DNA of 64,000 bases from Gammaproteobacteria bacterium (GCA_024742415.1 JANSYN010000002.1:248001-312000); one strand, 5' to 3'; positions 19,041 through 29,792 are shown, counted from the first letter of the stretch. Notes: generated by a model from the letters alone, not told the origin. Numbers and translations: made by a program.

Positions 19041-20750
19041 TCAGCGCTGGCGCTGCTCCAACACTTCACGCAGCGGCACGCCAGCAGCCCCTGACGGCGG
19101 CTTGATCGACAGGTAGGCCGACAGGGTCGTCGCCACATCGACCGTTTCGACACGACGATAAACCGCCTGGGACTTGAGATCCATGCCGGCAAAAATAACT
19201 GGCACAAAGGTATCGTAGGTCCAGGGTGAGCCGTGGGTCGAGGCTACCGTCAAGCCGTCAAAGTCATTGATGAAATGGTTCGGACTGAAGACCACGAAAA
19301 TATCGCCAGAGCGCGTTGCGTTGAAGTTATTCAGCACCGCCCGGTACACCGGTGTCTGGGGCACATTACCGGTGCGCAGCGCCGAGCTGGACACCGCCAG
19401 CGCCACACCGGAAAAGTGGGACAGCTCATCTACCAGGGCGCTTTCCAGGGCCTGCTGATCAATCGCCTTGTTCATTTTCACCGCGTTGGTCAGGTAGACA
19501 TACGGGTGGTCGTAGGCCTCAATCAGGGGGCCGGTGATATCAAACTCTGCCTTGATGCGTTCTATCGCTGCGGCCTTGTCCCAATCATCAGGGTTCACGT
19601 AGGCGGAGGGAATCTGCAAACTGTTCAGGTAGCCTGGTGTGTCCGGCCCGCCATGATCGGCGGCCAACACAATCAGGGTGTGTTCCAGTCCTACGTGCTT
19701 GTCCACAAACGCCAGCAGGTCGGCCAGCGTTCGATCCAGGCGCAGTATGTTGTCTTCTGCTTCCAGGCTGGAAGGCCCAAAGACATGACCCACATAGTCC
19801 GTTGAAGACAAACTCACGCTCAGGTAGTCAGTGATGTCATCCTTGCCCAGTTGCTCGGCACGCAAGGCCTCCTTGGCAAAATCTACGACGAGTTCGTCAC
19901 CTGCCGGACTCAGTGTGAGCCACGTTGTGAAGTATGGGCTGCTGCCGTCACCGTAGTCATGAGGGAACGTGCGGCCGAAACCACCGACGTCGGTTTCCCA
20001 TGGCCTGTCGTCGCTATCGCCGAACAGGTAAGTGGATGCCTCATCGAGCAACTGCCAGGACGTATTGGCGTAGCGCTGCGGATACTGCTGCTGATTCCAG
20101 GCGCTGACCCAGTCGGGATAACGCGGCAGGTAATAGCTACTACTGACGAACTCACCGCCCGCCTTGGAAAACCAATAGGCCGTGCCAGTATGGCCTGCCA
20201 TGGAAATTGCGCCGCGATCCTTCACGGAAACGCCAATGACCTTTGCCTGACCGCCGCTGGCGCTGCGCAACTCATCAGAAAATGTGGTCACCAGGATAGC
20301 CGCCGGTGAGCGCCCTTCGCTGCGCGCCGCGCGCTGCGTTGGGTCAATCTCGTTGTTGGCATCGACCGAGGCGCCCCGTGTCAGCAGTGCGTAGTTCGGG
20401 TCTTCAACGTTGTAGGTGGTAAAACCGGTTTCGCGGTCAAACCAGAGGTTGCCCACCATCCCGTGCACCGCCGGGTGCGCTCCCGTCGCCAGGGTCGTAT
20501 GGCCGACAATCGTTTCGGTGTTCGCATGGGCGTGATGGGCGTTCTTGTACACCACCCCGGAGTCGAGCAGCCAGCGCAAACCGCCCTTACCCAGCCGGTC
20601 ATAGTAGCGGGTGGGCAGATCACCGCGGAACTGGTCCACGGTGATCTGCAGAACCAGCTTCGGCGCGTCATCCGCTGCCAGCAGCGCGCCGGGTATCAGC
20701 AGGGCAGAACCCAAAACACTGTTCAGAAGGAGCTTTTTGAACATACTCAT
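19041..20750 (-). CDS. Alkaline phosphatase family protein (PafA-like), secreted
   Basis: Signal peptide MSMFKKLLLNSVLGSALLIPGALLA, nucleophile region ETIVGHTTLATGAHPAVHG, LAADHGGPDTPGY. Confidence 0.85.
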   Translation of the reverse strand: MSMFKKLLLNSVLGSALLIPGALLAADDAPKLVLQITVDQFRGDLPTRYYDRLGKGGLRWLLDSGVVYKNAHHAHANTETIVGHTTLATGAHPAVHGMVGNLWFDRETGFTTYNVEDPNYALLTRGASVDANNEIDPTQRAARSEGRSPAAILVTTFSDELRSASGGQAKVIGVSVKDRGAISMAGHTGTAYWFSKAGGEFVSSSYYLPRYPDWVSAWNQQQYPQRYANTSWQLLDEASTYLFGDSDDRPWETDVGGFGRTFPHDYGDGSSPYFTTWLTLSPAGDELVVDFAKEALRAEQLGKDDITDYLSVSLSSTDYVGHVFGPSSLEAEDNILRLDRTLADLLAFVDKHVGLEHTLIVLAADHGGPDTPGYLNSLQIPSAYVNPDDWDKAAAIERIKAEFDITGPLIEAYDHPYVYLTNAVKMNKAIDQQALESALVDELSHFSGVALAVSSSALRTGNVPQTPVYRAVLNNFNATRSGDIFVVFSPNHFINDFDGLTVASTHGSPWTYDTFVPVIFAGMDLKSQAVYRRVETVDVATTLSAYLSIKPPSGAAGVPLREVLEQRQR

Positions 20751-21031
20751 GTCGGCCTCACAAACGTGTCCCAATGACGGCACTATAACGCGAGCCGCAG
20801 GCCACCGCCACGCACAGGCCACCCCGGGTGCCGGGCACATCAAAGTGGCATGTCCGCCATGTCAATGCGCCACGCCGGTGCCGACACCGGTGCGCTACAG
20901 CGGCTTGAGAACAGCCACGGGGAGGTACGCCCGCACGCACGCCGATCACGGCAAGACTGTCAACAACACTGGAAAGTCAGCGCAAAACCACGCATATTCC
21001 CCTATCAACTTTTTAGGTCTGGGAGCACCCT

Positions 21032-22567
21032 ATGTCATCGCCTGTTTTGTCGACACTGTCTTCACCTGAATCATCGCGCGCAGCGTCTGCGCTGCGTGTT
21101 GCGCGCAACCTGTTCCTGCTGCCTGTAGTCGCAGTCCTGTCCATCGCCTGCAGCGACGGCAAGGACGCGCCGGTCAGTGAGTTTCTGCCCATCAGCCAGC
21201 CAACGGTAGAAATGCCCCCCGCTACGGGCCTTATTGGGCTGCCCACGGTGTCGTTTGATGTCGCCGCACAGGGTTATATGCAAAGCGAGTATTTTGTTTC
21301 CGGCACCGCCACGGCGTTTACCAACCTCAACGCGTTGGGCACCGACGGCAACTGGCAGGTGGAGCCTGCGTCAACCGCCGACTACAAGACCCGCGTGGTC
21401 GTGTATCGGCCCATGAACGCCGCCGACTTCAGCGGCACCGTGCTGGTGGAATGGTTGAACGTGACCTCAGGCGCGGATCTGGCGCCGAGCTTCAACGCGG
21501 CTCACACCGGGATTTTTCGCGACGGACATGCCTGGGTGGGTGTTTCGGCCCAGCGCGTTGGCATCGAGGGTTCGCCAACCGGCCTGTTGCCGCCGCTGAA
21601 GCAGTCAGACCCCGCACGCTACGGTTCACTGGTGCACCCAGGAGACAGTTTTTCCTACGACCTGTTTTCGCAGATCGCCCAGGCGCTGCGCGCACCCGGT
21701 GATATCGACATATTGGGCGGCCTGACTGCCGACAAACTGATCGCGTTCGGGGAATCGCAGTCAGCCGGACGCATGGTTACCTACCTCAATGCCGTGCACC
21801 CCCTGTACAACGCCTACGATGGCTACATGGTGTACAGCCGAGGCGATGGCAGCTCTCCACTCGCCCAGGAACCGCAAACGCTCATCCCTGTTCCCGAGAA
21901 CGTGCTGGTGCGCACAGACCTCAACGTGCCGGTCATGACCTTTCAAACTGAAACCGATCTGTTGCTGTTGGGCTACGTGACTGACCGCCAGGAAGACACC
22001 GACCTGTTCCGCCTGTGGGAAGTTGCCGGCACCGCCCACGCGGACCAGTACACGACGGTCTCAGGCTTCGATGATGACGGCAGCGACCCGGTGTTTGCCG
22101 TGGTGGCAGAAAACAACGCCATTGCCGGTGGGTTGCTCACCTGTGAATCCCCGCTCAATAACGGGCCCATGCCGTGGGTCTTCAACGCGGCGGTGCACGC
22201 CCTTGTGGAATGGGTGAACAATGGCACCCTGCCGCCAGTTTCCGACCGCCTGGCGGTGAGCGATGACCTGTCTACCTTCCTGTATGACGATGTGGGCAAC
22301 GTGCTGGGCGGCATCCGAACTTCCTATGTCGATGCGCCTGCTGCCGTGCTCTCGGGCGAAGGCCAGGGCGGCGGCGGCTTCTGCTTCCTGTTCGGAACAA
22401 CGCGCCTGCTCGATGCCGCAGAAATGGCCGCGCTGTATGTAGACAAGGCCGGCTACGTGCAGGCGGTCAGCGACGCCACTGACGACGCGGTTGCCAGGGG
22501 CTTCCTGCTGCCACCGGATGCCGAGCGCATCAAGGCCGCAGCCAGCCTGCAATGGGACAGGCTGTAG
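21032..22567 (+). CDS. Alpha/beta hydrolase domain-containing lipoprotein
   Basis: Lipobox-like LLPVVAVLSIACSDG; GESQSAGRMVTYLNAVHPLYNAYDG nucleophile elbow. Confidence 0.75.
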   Translation: MSSPVLSTLSSPESSRAASALRVARNLFLLPVVAVLSIACSDGKDAPVSEFLPISQPTVEMPPATGLIGLPTVSFDVAAQGYMQSEYFVSGTATAFTNLNALGTDGNWQVEPASTADYKTRVVVYRPMNAADFSGTVLVEWLNVTSGADLAPSFNAAHTGIFRDGHAWVGVSAQRVGIEGSPTGLLPPLKQSDPARYGSLVHPGDSFSYDLFSQIAQALRAPGDIDILGGLTADKLIAFGESQSAGRMVTYLNAVHPLYNAYDGYMVYSRGDGSSPLAQEPQTLIPVPENVLVRTDLNVPVMTFQTETDLLLLGYVTDRQEDTDLFRLWEVAGTAHADQYTTVSGFDDDGSDPVFAVVAENNAIAGGLLTCESPLNNGPMPWVFNAAVHALVEWVNNGTLPPVSDRLAVSDDLSTFLYDDVGNVLGGIRTSYVDAPAAVLSGEGQGGGGFCFLFGTTRLLDAAEMAALYVDKAGYVQAVSDATDDAVARGFLLPPDAERIKAAASLQWDRL

Positions 22568-22718
22568 CACTTGCACACACTGCCACCGCCGCAGCGTTGA
22601 CCTGCGGCGGGGACTGCACCAGCGCCGCACCGGTGCTGTTTATTGCGCGAGATCAAGTGCGCTGACGCTTTCTGGGCTATGCTTGGCCGCTACACCCCCG
22701 CTCACCAGGACTTTTGTC

Positions 22719-24044
22719 ATGCAGGCTTTTACCTCTGCCGCCCACAGCGCCGCCAGGAAGGTCTTTCGTACCATCGATGTGCCGAGCGACCTTGGTCCGA
22801 TCACAGACATCGACACTGCATCGGAGGTTGACCCACGCACGGTAGACCTGGACAACGACGCGGTGCAGGCCATCTGGCGGGCCTGTGAGGCGCTGTACCG
22901 CAGCGGTGTCTACCCGATGCTGTCACTGTGTCTGCGGCGCAAGGGTGAAATCGTGCTGAACCGCTCGCTGGGCTACGCGCACGACAACACACCCGCATCA
23001 CTGCACACGCCTGTGTGCCTGTTCTCGGCGTCCAAGGCTATGACGGCGGTGTTAATGCACCTGCTTGCCGAGCAGGGCCATGTCAACCTGCTCAACCCCA
23101 TCAGTTACTACATACCGGCGTTCGCAGCACAGGGTAAGGGCAGCATCAGCATTCATGAGTTGCTGGCACACCGTGGGGGCATACCCAGCGTCCCGGAAAA
23201 TGTTGACCTGGATTTAATGTACGATCACGACGCCGCACTGGCACTGCTGTGCGCAGCCAGGCCCAACAACCACCAGGCGGGCATACAGGCCTACCATGCG
23301 ATCACCAGTGGTTTCATCTTCAATGAAATCATCCGCGTAACGACCGGACTCAACGCCCGGCAATACCTCGACAAGTACCTTCGCAAACCCATGGGTATGC
23401 GCTACTTCCGCTATGGGTTGACCCAACGCGACAGGGCCCAGGTGGCGCTCAATACCAGCTCCGGCCTCGACAGCAGAGTTATCAACTCGGTGCTCACCAG
23501 CGTGCTGGGCGCACACCCGGACACCGTTATTGAGATGACCAACGACCCGCGCTTTTATGACGCGGTGATACCCTCGGTGAACCTGTTTGCCACGGCAGAG
23601 GAGGTCAGCCGCTTCTATCAGTTGCTACTGAACCACGGCCAGTGGCAGGGTCGGCAGATACTTGACCCACTGACCGTACATCGCGCTGTCAGGCCGCTGG
23701 GCAAATCCGAGCTGGATAAAACACTGAAAGTGCCCATGCGCTACAGCGCAGGCTTTATGCTCGGCGGTAGCCCGATTGGTATTTACGGCAAAGACACACC
23801 CTATGCCTATGGGCACCTGGGCTATGCCAATATCTTCTGCTGGGCCGACCCGCAGCGCGACATTTCGGTGAGCCTGCTCAATTCAGGCAAGCCGGTACTT
23901 GGACCGCACGTAAAAGCCCTGCCCATGTTGCTCAATGCGATCTCCTCGCAGTGTACGCCGATTGTCGATATGGAAACCGACGTGCCGGTTTACCACCGCA
24001 GGCCGGCCACGTCTCGACAGCGCCGTACCAAACCCCGACAGTAA
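22719..24044 (+). CDS. Serine hydrolase (beta-lactamase/esterase EstB-like)
   Basis: SxxK motif FSASKAMTA, HELLAHRGGIP, YAYGHLGYANIF. Confidence 0.87.
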   Translation: MQAFTSAAHSAARKVFRTIDVPSDLGPITDIDTASEVDPRTVDLDNDAVQAIWRACEALYRSGVYPMLSLCLRRKGEIVLNRSLGYAHDNTPASLHTPVCLFSASKAMTAVLMHLLAEQGHVNLLNPISYYIPAFAAQGKGSISIHELLAHRGGIPSVPENVDLDLMYDHDAALALLCAARPNNHQAGIQAYHAITSGFIFNEIIRVTTGLNARQYLDKYLRKPMGMRYFRYGLTQRDRAQVALNTSSGLDSRVINSVLTSVLGAHPDTVIEMTNDPRFYDAVIPSVNLFATAEEVSRFYQLLLNHGQWQGRQILDPLTVHRAVRPLGKSELDKTLKVPMRYSAGFMLGGSPIGIYGKDTPYAYGHLGYANIFCWADPQRDISVSLLNSGKPVLGPHVKALPMLLNAISSQCTPIVDMETDVPVYHRRPATSRQRRTKPRQ

Positions 24045-24159
24045 ACGCTGCATTGCGCGACTGCCCGGAAGCAGCGTGCCCTTTGAGCAACCGACTGACC
24101 TTGCGCCCTCACGCGCTTACCGCAAACCAGTGCGCGGCAACCCGGTCGCGCTGACAGGC

Positions 24160-26610
24160 CTATTGGTCCGCGCCAAAAACGGGTACGTTGATCCAGCGAT
24201 TGGTCGCCATTAACGCCGGCCCATCCCGCACGGTCACCTGTGAGGGTGCGGCCGCGATGTAGGCATCCCAGGGCGTTTGCAGGGCGGCGACGGTCACTGC
24301 GCTTGCGCCCACGCGCAGCACGGGGTCACTCAGGGTTTTGCCGTCATAGAACATCAGGTCGCAAATCCCGTTCAGCGCGCATAGCTGATCCCCCGCCTCT
24401 ATCCATTGAGCACCGGCAAGCACCGCTTCTGCCATGCGCAGGTCTGTGGTCATGTCGATGCGCAACAACGGCGTGCGAATCCGCGTATGAATCTGCCCGT
24501 TGGTCGCTTCGTGCGCGATTGCCGCATTCAGGCCCACCAGCGAGACAGGGTCAACGCAGGCTTCGCTGCCCAGTGCATCGAGCTGCACCGTTTGTGGATT
24601 ACCCTGTTCATTCAATAGGTAAATATTCCAATGAGCCTGCAGGGCACACGGGTCGCCGCTGCGCTGCGTGAGTGCCAGGGTGAGGTAATACGCCGGCTGC
24701 TCGCCCTCGTGCACCGCCAGCGCAATGGGCTGTTCCAACTGTTCTGCGGCGCCACTATTGATGCTATTCAGCAGGCCGGCCACATCCTGGATCTCGAAGT
24801 GGTAATAGGTGCCGGGTACATCTTCACCCTGAACGAAGGGCGTCAGCGCGGGGCGTTCGCCACGCATCGCCGCCTCGGCATTGCCGATCACCGTGCCCGG
24901 GTAAAACGCATTTTTGAAGTCCAGCAACTCCTGGCGATACTCAGCAGTCACATCCAGGTACGGCGCGGCAAGATTCCACCACGGCGAAATGACAATTTCC
25001 AACCGATTGCGATACACCAGCGTATGCACAGGTTCAGGGTGCACAAACGCCGCCCAGCGGCTGCGATCATCGATCTGGATGTCGTTGCCAGCTATGCGCA
25101 CGGCCGCCCTGTTGTGCACGCTACTGTTATACAGGCCGCGGTCGGCAACCGCGTTACCCCAGAAAATAAAATCATTGGCTACAACAAATTCACGACTGAA
25201 TCGCACCTGGTCTTCAGGGTCCTGCGGCCACTTCAATGACGAGGCGAAGTACAGCTCTTCAGTGGCTGTCTCCTCGTTCACCACGCCTACGTAACTGCTG
25301 ATGGACTGTGCATCGAGCAGGTGGCTGACGGGCTCGGGCTGCGTAAAGCCGTTAACAGAATCGGCAGAAAACGTCTCGGCGGCCGCCTGTATGACAAGAA
25401 AGCGCGGCACTGCCGTTTCCGGGTCATGCACAAACACCGACCACTCGGCACGCGCGCCCTCTACCAGGCCGCCGGATGACTGATACACGTTCAACACCAG
25501 AAAGTAGCGCGGCTCCTCACTGTCGAGAATGCGCAGCGGTGCCAGGGTAAAGCCGCGAGGAAGATGCTGGGCTGCAAAAGCGGCGCGCGCCTGCTCGCTC
25601 GCAAATTCAAAATTGATAAAGATCGAGTTGGGATTCTCGCCCACGTCAAAGTTCAACCATGGCGGATTCCCCGGATCATTCACCGCCTGGGCGTAGTCCA
25701 CCGCGTTCATCACCGGAAACAGCGACTTGGCCAGGGACAGCGCCTGCCCACGGTAATCCGGCCCCTCAATTGTGATGCCGAGCCGGTTGCCCTGCACATG
25801 CAACGGTGGTTGCGCCGTTTCTGGCAACAGCGCATTGAAACGCTCGGCAAAAGTTGCGGCCGTTGGTGAAAAGATCTCTACCTGCAGCGCCGCTGCGGTG
25901 TCAGTCAGCGTGCCTCGCACGGCAGTCGCTGCATTGAGGCTGGCCTGGCCGCTACCGGGCGCGGTCGTTGGCATGTAGAGCGCAGGCAGGCCATAGACAA
26001 AAAACAGCGGCGGCGCCGTACCCGGTTCCGGCAGATAGTCTGCCAGCAGGGATGCTTCCAGTCCGGCAGACGTACCCCGATAGACATCGATCACGGACTC
26101 CAGCGCTGGCCGTGCGGCAATCGCCCAGGTGCTACCGGCTAAATTGGCGATGGACAGACCATTGGCTGCAATGTTTTCAATGGCGATGTCACGATAGGGT
26201 GCAGCGGGAGTTGTCTCGATGCCGTGGTGTGTTGAGCCCATACCACGTGGGTCCAGATTCACCAGCAGCGCGTACTCATCGCCAGCCTGCGTAGTTTGCG
26301 CAAAGAGCCACTCGCTGGTATCGCCGCTGAGGTCGAGCCCGCTCGCGTAAAAGGCCAGCAGGTCAGCAGGAATATGTCGCCAGGCAGCAGCCGAGCGCGT
26401 GTCTGGCAAAAGCTGCTCCGGAAGCGTGGCCTCGCCGCCGGTGCGCACGTGCAGGAAACCACGGCTAGCGGCAGGCAGCAGCGTAACAAGCGCCACTGCC
26501 TGTGGCTCCACATCGGTTGATGTACTATCGCTGCAGGCGGCAAGAAACACCGCCATAAAGACCAACACGCACAGCCTGTGAGCCAGGCCGTTACCCTGCA
26601 AAATCGCCAT
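24160..26610 (-). CDS. Large lipoprotein of unknown function (about 816 aa)
   Basis: Lipobox LVFMAVFLAACSDS after the Met at 26610. No recognised domain. Confidence 0.75.
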   Translation of the reverse strand: MAILQGNGLAHRLCVLVFMAVFLAACSDSTSTDVEPQAVALVTLLPAASRGFLHVRTGGEATLPEQLLPDTRSAAAWRHIPADLLAFYASGLDLSGDTSEWLFAQTTQAGDEYALLVNLDPRGMGSTHHGIETTPAAPYRDIAIENIAANGLSIANLAGSTWAIAARPALESVIDVYRGTSAGLEASLLADYLPEPGTAPPLFFVYGLPALYMPTTAPGSGQASLNAATAVRGTLTDTAAALQVEIFSPTAATFAERFNALLPETAQPPLHVQGNRLGITIEGPDYRGQALSLAKSLFPVMNAVDYAQAVNDPGNPPWLNFDVGENPNSIFINFEFASEQARAAFAAQHLPRGFTLAPLRILDSEEPRYFLVLNVYQSSGGLVEGARAEWSVFVHDPETAVPRFLVIQAAAETFSADSVNGFTQPEPVSHLLDAQSISSYVGVVNEETATEELYFASSLKWPQDPEDQVRFSREFVVANDFIFWGNAVADRGLYNSSVHNRAAVRIAGNDIQIDDRSRWAAFVHPEPVHTLVYRNRLEIVISPWWNLAAPYLDVTAEYRQELLDFKNAFYPGTVIGNAEAAMRGERPALTPFVQGEDVPGTYYHFEIQDVAGLLNSINSGAAEQLEQPIALAVHEGEQPAYYLTLALTQRSGDPCALQAHWNIYLLNEQGNPQTVQLDALGSEACVDPVSLVGLNAAIAHEATNGQIHTRIRTPLLRIDMTTDLRMAEAVLAGAQWIEAGDQLCALNGICDLMFYDGKTLSDPVLRVGASAVTVAALQTPWDAYIAAAPSQVTVRDGPALMATNRWINVPVFGADQ

Positions 26611-27047
26611 CGTGGCCTCTGTGGTTACCGGTTCGAGAACGTCATCATAGCAAAGGTTCAGCGCTCTGCCGCGCTGGCAAGGCTGGTGCATTACCGGTAG
26701 TCACTGTCGCCGCGTGGCAGGTACGTATCGCCGTCAACCTGCCCGAGGGCCAGCCGACTTCCAGCGGCCGCCGGCTCGACAACCTGGCCAATGGCATCAC
26801 TGTACCTGGCGTCTACCTACTGCCTGCTCCACCTCCAGGGCCTGATCAGGAAACTGCGCGCCTGACCGCCAGGGCAAAAAGCTGCATGCACTGCCATGGA
26901 CTGGCGCAGGATACCGGCCCTGGCCAGATTGGACGCACAACGCAGGCACAAATGGGCCACGGAATCCACTATTGTCTAGTGCCCAACAGCCTGCTAAGTT
27001 GCAAACATCGCTGCAGGCTTCTTCTGCAACCAGGAGTCCACTAACAC

Positions 27048-27833
27048 ATGACCTACTGCCTCGCCATTGCCACCAACAATGGGCTTGTATTCTGTTCAGA
27101 CTCGCGCACCAATGCGGGCCCCGATGTACTGTCCACCTACAGCAAAATGCACATCTACGATCTGGATGACGAGCGCACTATCGTCTTGCTCAGCGCAGGC
27201 AGTCTGGCGACGACCCAGTCAGTGATCAGCCAGATTGACGCGGACCTGGAGGCAGAAGAGGGCCCGTCCCTACGCACCTGCAAGAAGCTCACTGACGTTG
27301 CCAAGTATGTCGGCACCGTCAGCCGGCAACAGCAGCAACTGGTGGATGATTCGACCGGCAACGCCGAAATCAACGTGTCGGCGTCGTTTATCATCGGCGG
27401 ACAAATCAAGGGTGACGCGCCCATGATTTACCTGGTGTATGCCGCCGGGAACTACATTTCGATATCCGATGAAACACCGTACCTGCAGATCGGTGAAAGC
27501 AAGTACGGCAAGCCGATTCTTGATCGTATCCTGGAGCCCGAGACAAGCCTGGAAGACGCCGCGCGCTGCGCGCTGGTCTCCATGGACTCTACGCTGCGCG
27601 CCAATGCCACGGTGGGGCCGCCGCTTGAGGTGCTGGTTTATGAGGCGGGCTCATTCAAGGCCAATCATCATGTCAAGCTCACCGCAGAGGACCCTTACCT
27701 GCGCACGCTGAACCGCGCCTGGAATGAGGCGATCAAACTGGCCTTCCGCGATTTACCGCCGTTTAGGTGGCAAGACAACTCGCAGCCCAACGTGACCTCA
27801 TTTACCAAACGCAAAGGGCCTAGGAGCGACTAG
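27048..27833 (+). CDS. Anbu-type proteasome homologue (proteasome-type peptidase, predicted Thr nucleophile)
   Basis: MTYCLAIATNNGLVFCSDSRTNAGPDVLSTYSKMHIYD matches the Anbu N-terminus with Thr2 exposed after Met removal; LGL/FIIGGQIKGDAPMIYLVYAAGN. Confidence 0.93.
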   Translation: MTYCLAIATNNGLVFCSDSRTNAGPDVLSTYSKMHIYDLDDERTIVLLSAGSLATTQSVISQIDADLEAEEGPSLRTCKKLTDVAKYVGTVSRQQQQLVDDSTGNAEINVSASFIIGGQIKGDAPMIYLVYAAGNYISISDETPYLQIGESKYGKPILDRILEPETSLEDAARCALVSMDSTLRANATVGPPLEVLVYEAGSFKANHHVKLTAEDPYLRTLNRAWNEAIKLAFRDLPPFRWQDNSQPNVTSFTKRKGPRSD

Positions 27834-28848
27834 CCACGTCACGGTCTATCGTGCCTTGCACGTAGGCGAGCTTTTCCTTCACTGCCTGACTCAGCACAAA
27901 CGGATAGGGCTCGCCACAGCCCAGGCTCTGGTTCATTTCGTTAATCCCTGCAATGAGCCCTGACCACTGCTCCAGCATGCCGGTGATATCCGTGGCCACC
28001 TCGGGAAACGGAAACAGACCGTAAGCCACTGCGGTTTCCATGGCATCACGGATGTGCAGCAAGTGGGCAAAGCACTCGGCCCAGTCTTCCATCGGATGAC
28101 TCGCCGCGTAGGCGCTGATATAGCGTTGGTTCCAATTGGCGGGCGCGCCATGTTTGTAATAGCTGTCTACCGCCGCGCCATAGTCTGCGCCCGGGTCTCC
28201 AAACTGTTGCGTGAAGCTCGCAATATCGGTGACCAGTTGTGGATAGAAGTAGTGTCCGGCCTCATGTCTGAAATGTCCCAGCAGGGTGCGGTAAGACTCC
28301 CCCATCAATTCCTGCTGCTCCATGCGTTCAACCGCTTCGGCTTCCAGCACGTTCACGGTGATCAAACCATCGTGATGGCCCGTGGTCACAAAGTGTAAGT
28401 CCACCTCGGGGTGACTGCGTTTGTCTTCGATAAAGTCAAAGCGCATCCCCCCGGAGAATCCGTTCTCAACCTTACCCACAAACAGCCCCAACCCCGCCAC
28501 ACCCGCTAACATGCGCCGCTTGGCTACCTCAAGGCGACGCCAGCGCAGTATGTTTTCCAACCGGCCTACATTGGGGATTGTCCTGTTCAGCCGGCAGCCG
28601 CTGCAGCGGGCTTGTGGGGGCAGGCCAACCGCGTCTTCTACCAGCCCGTTGCAAACGTGAAACTCCACACGGTTGGGACACAAGCGGTAAGCAATACCGG
28701 CCGCATCGCGGTACAGGCCGTCGTCTGACGGCGTGACGAAATACATACGCAGCAACAGCGGGTCAAAGCCCAACACGCGCCCACAGTTGAAGCACTGCAT
28801 GTGATGCGACATAACACGTTGTGAGCATTCGCAGTAGAACTGCTGCAT
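27820..28848 (-). CDS. Zinc-ribbon plus HExxH metallopeptidase (PF15887-like putative zinc-binding peptidase)
   Basis: N-terminal CECSQRV...CFNCG ribbon, CSGC, catalytic RHEAGHYFY, downstream HPMEDWAECFAHLLHI. Confidence 0.85.
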   Translation of the reverse strand: MQQFYCECSQRVMSHHMQCFNCGRVLGFDPLLLRMYFVTPSDDGLYRDAAGIAYRLCPNRVEFHVCNGLVEDAVGLPPQARCSGCRLNRTIPNVGRLENILRWRRLEVAKRRMLAGVAGLGLFVGKVENGFSGGMRFDFIEDKRSHPEVDLHFVTTGHHDGLITVNVLEAEAVERMEQQELMGESYRTLLGHFRHEAGHYFYPQLVTDIASFTQQFGDPGADYGAAVDSYYKHGAPANWNQRYISAYAASHPMEDWAECFAHLLHIRDAMETAVAYGLFPFPEVATDITGMLEQWSGLIAGINEMNQSLGCGEPYPFVLSQAVKEKLAYVQGTIDRDVASRS

Positions 28849-28850
28849 GG

Positions 28851-29792
28851 CTAGAACTCCTGGTGGAACCAGGTCTCGTCGATGGCCTTGTGCACGACCT
28901 GTACATCAGCCTGAAGGTCATCAAGAAACGCATGCAGTGATGCCGTCTCCGCAGTGGTTGCTGATATATCGATGCGATAGCGCCTCAACCGTCTGATCGT
29001 GCTGCGCACGGCCTTGAGCGCTTTTTCGTTTGCTGGCAGTAACTGCATGCTGGCCTCCAGCTCGAGCAGGCTGTGCACCAGGGCCCGCGGAAAGTGTCTG
29101 TCACGCAGCAGGAACTCAACCACGTTTCGGGGTGTAACACTGGATTGCACTCTCAGTCGATACATCTGGTAAGCACTAAGTGACTGTAACACGCTACTCC
29201 ATAGAACATTCTGGTAAGGCAGGGTTTCTTCTCCACCCTGCAAGAGCTTTTCCGTGCCCACGTCTATAAAACGCGAAGACATATCCACCCGCTCCAGCAT
29301 GCGGCCCACGCGCAGGAACTGGTAGGCCTCGTCATGGCTCATCGTACCGGACAACATGCCGGTAATTTGCTGGCAAGACTTGATTACGCTGTTGAGAACG
29401 GAATGTCGAGAGCTGCGCGGCAGACCCTTGGTGGAACGGCGCGCAACGCTCAGGTACAGACTGTTAACTTGCTCCCACGCTTCGCTGGGAAGCACCTCAC
29501 GTGTCGTTCGCATGTTCTCCCGTGCAAACGTCAGCGAACTGACCAGCGATGAGGGGTTCTCGCGATCGATGAACATATACCGCACGACGTTGTTCTCATT
29601 GACGCCGCCGGGCAGGGACTCAAACGCTTCGCGCGCGCTCAGCACGTCCAATAGCAAACCCCAGTCCGGCCTTGCCTCGCCGGGCAGGTCAAGGCTGGAC
29701 AGGTGCTGCACCAGCAGCAGGCGCGCCGTATCCTCCGCGCGCTCAAGATAACGTGCCAGCCAATAGGTTCTCTCTGCAACTCTCGATAGCAT
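28851..29792 (-). CDS. Alpha-E domain protein (COG2307 type)
   Basis: MLSRVAERTYWLARYLERAEDTARLLLVQHLSSLDLP, typical alpha-E N-terminus. TAATG overlap with the upstream gene. Confidence 0.92.
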   Translation of the reverse strand: MLSRVAERTYWLARYLERAEDTARLLLVQHLSSLDLPGEARPDWGLLLDVLSAREAFESLPGGVNENNVVRYMFIDRENPSSLVSSLTFARENMRTTREVLPSEAWEQVNSLYLSVARRSTKGLPRSSRHSVLNSVIKSCQQITGMLSGTMSHDEAYQFLRVGRMLERVDMSSRFIDVGTEKLLQGGEETLPYQNVLWSSVLQSLSAYQMYRLRVQSSVTPRNVVEFLLRDRHFPRALVHSLLELEASMQLLPANEKALKAVRSTIRRLRRYRIDISATTAETASLHAFLDDLQADVQVVHKAIDETWFHQEF

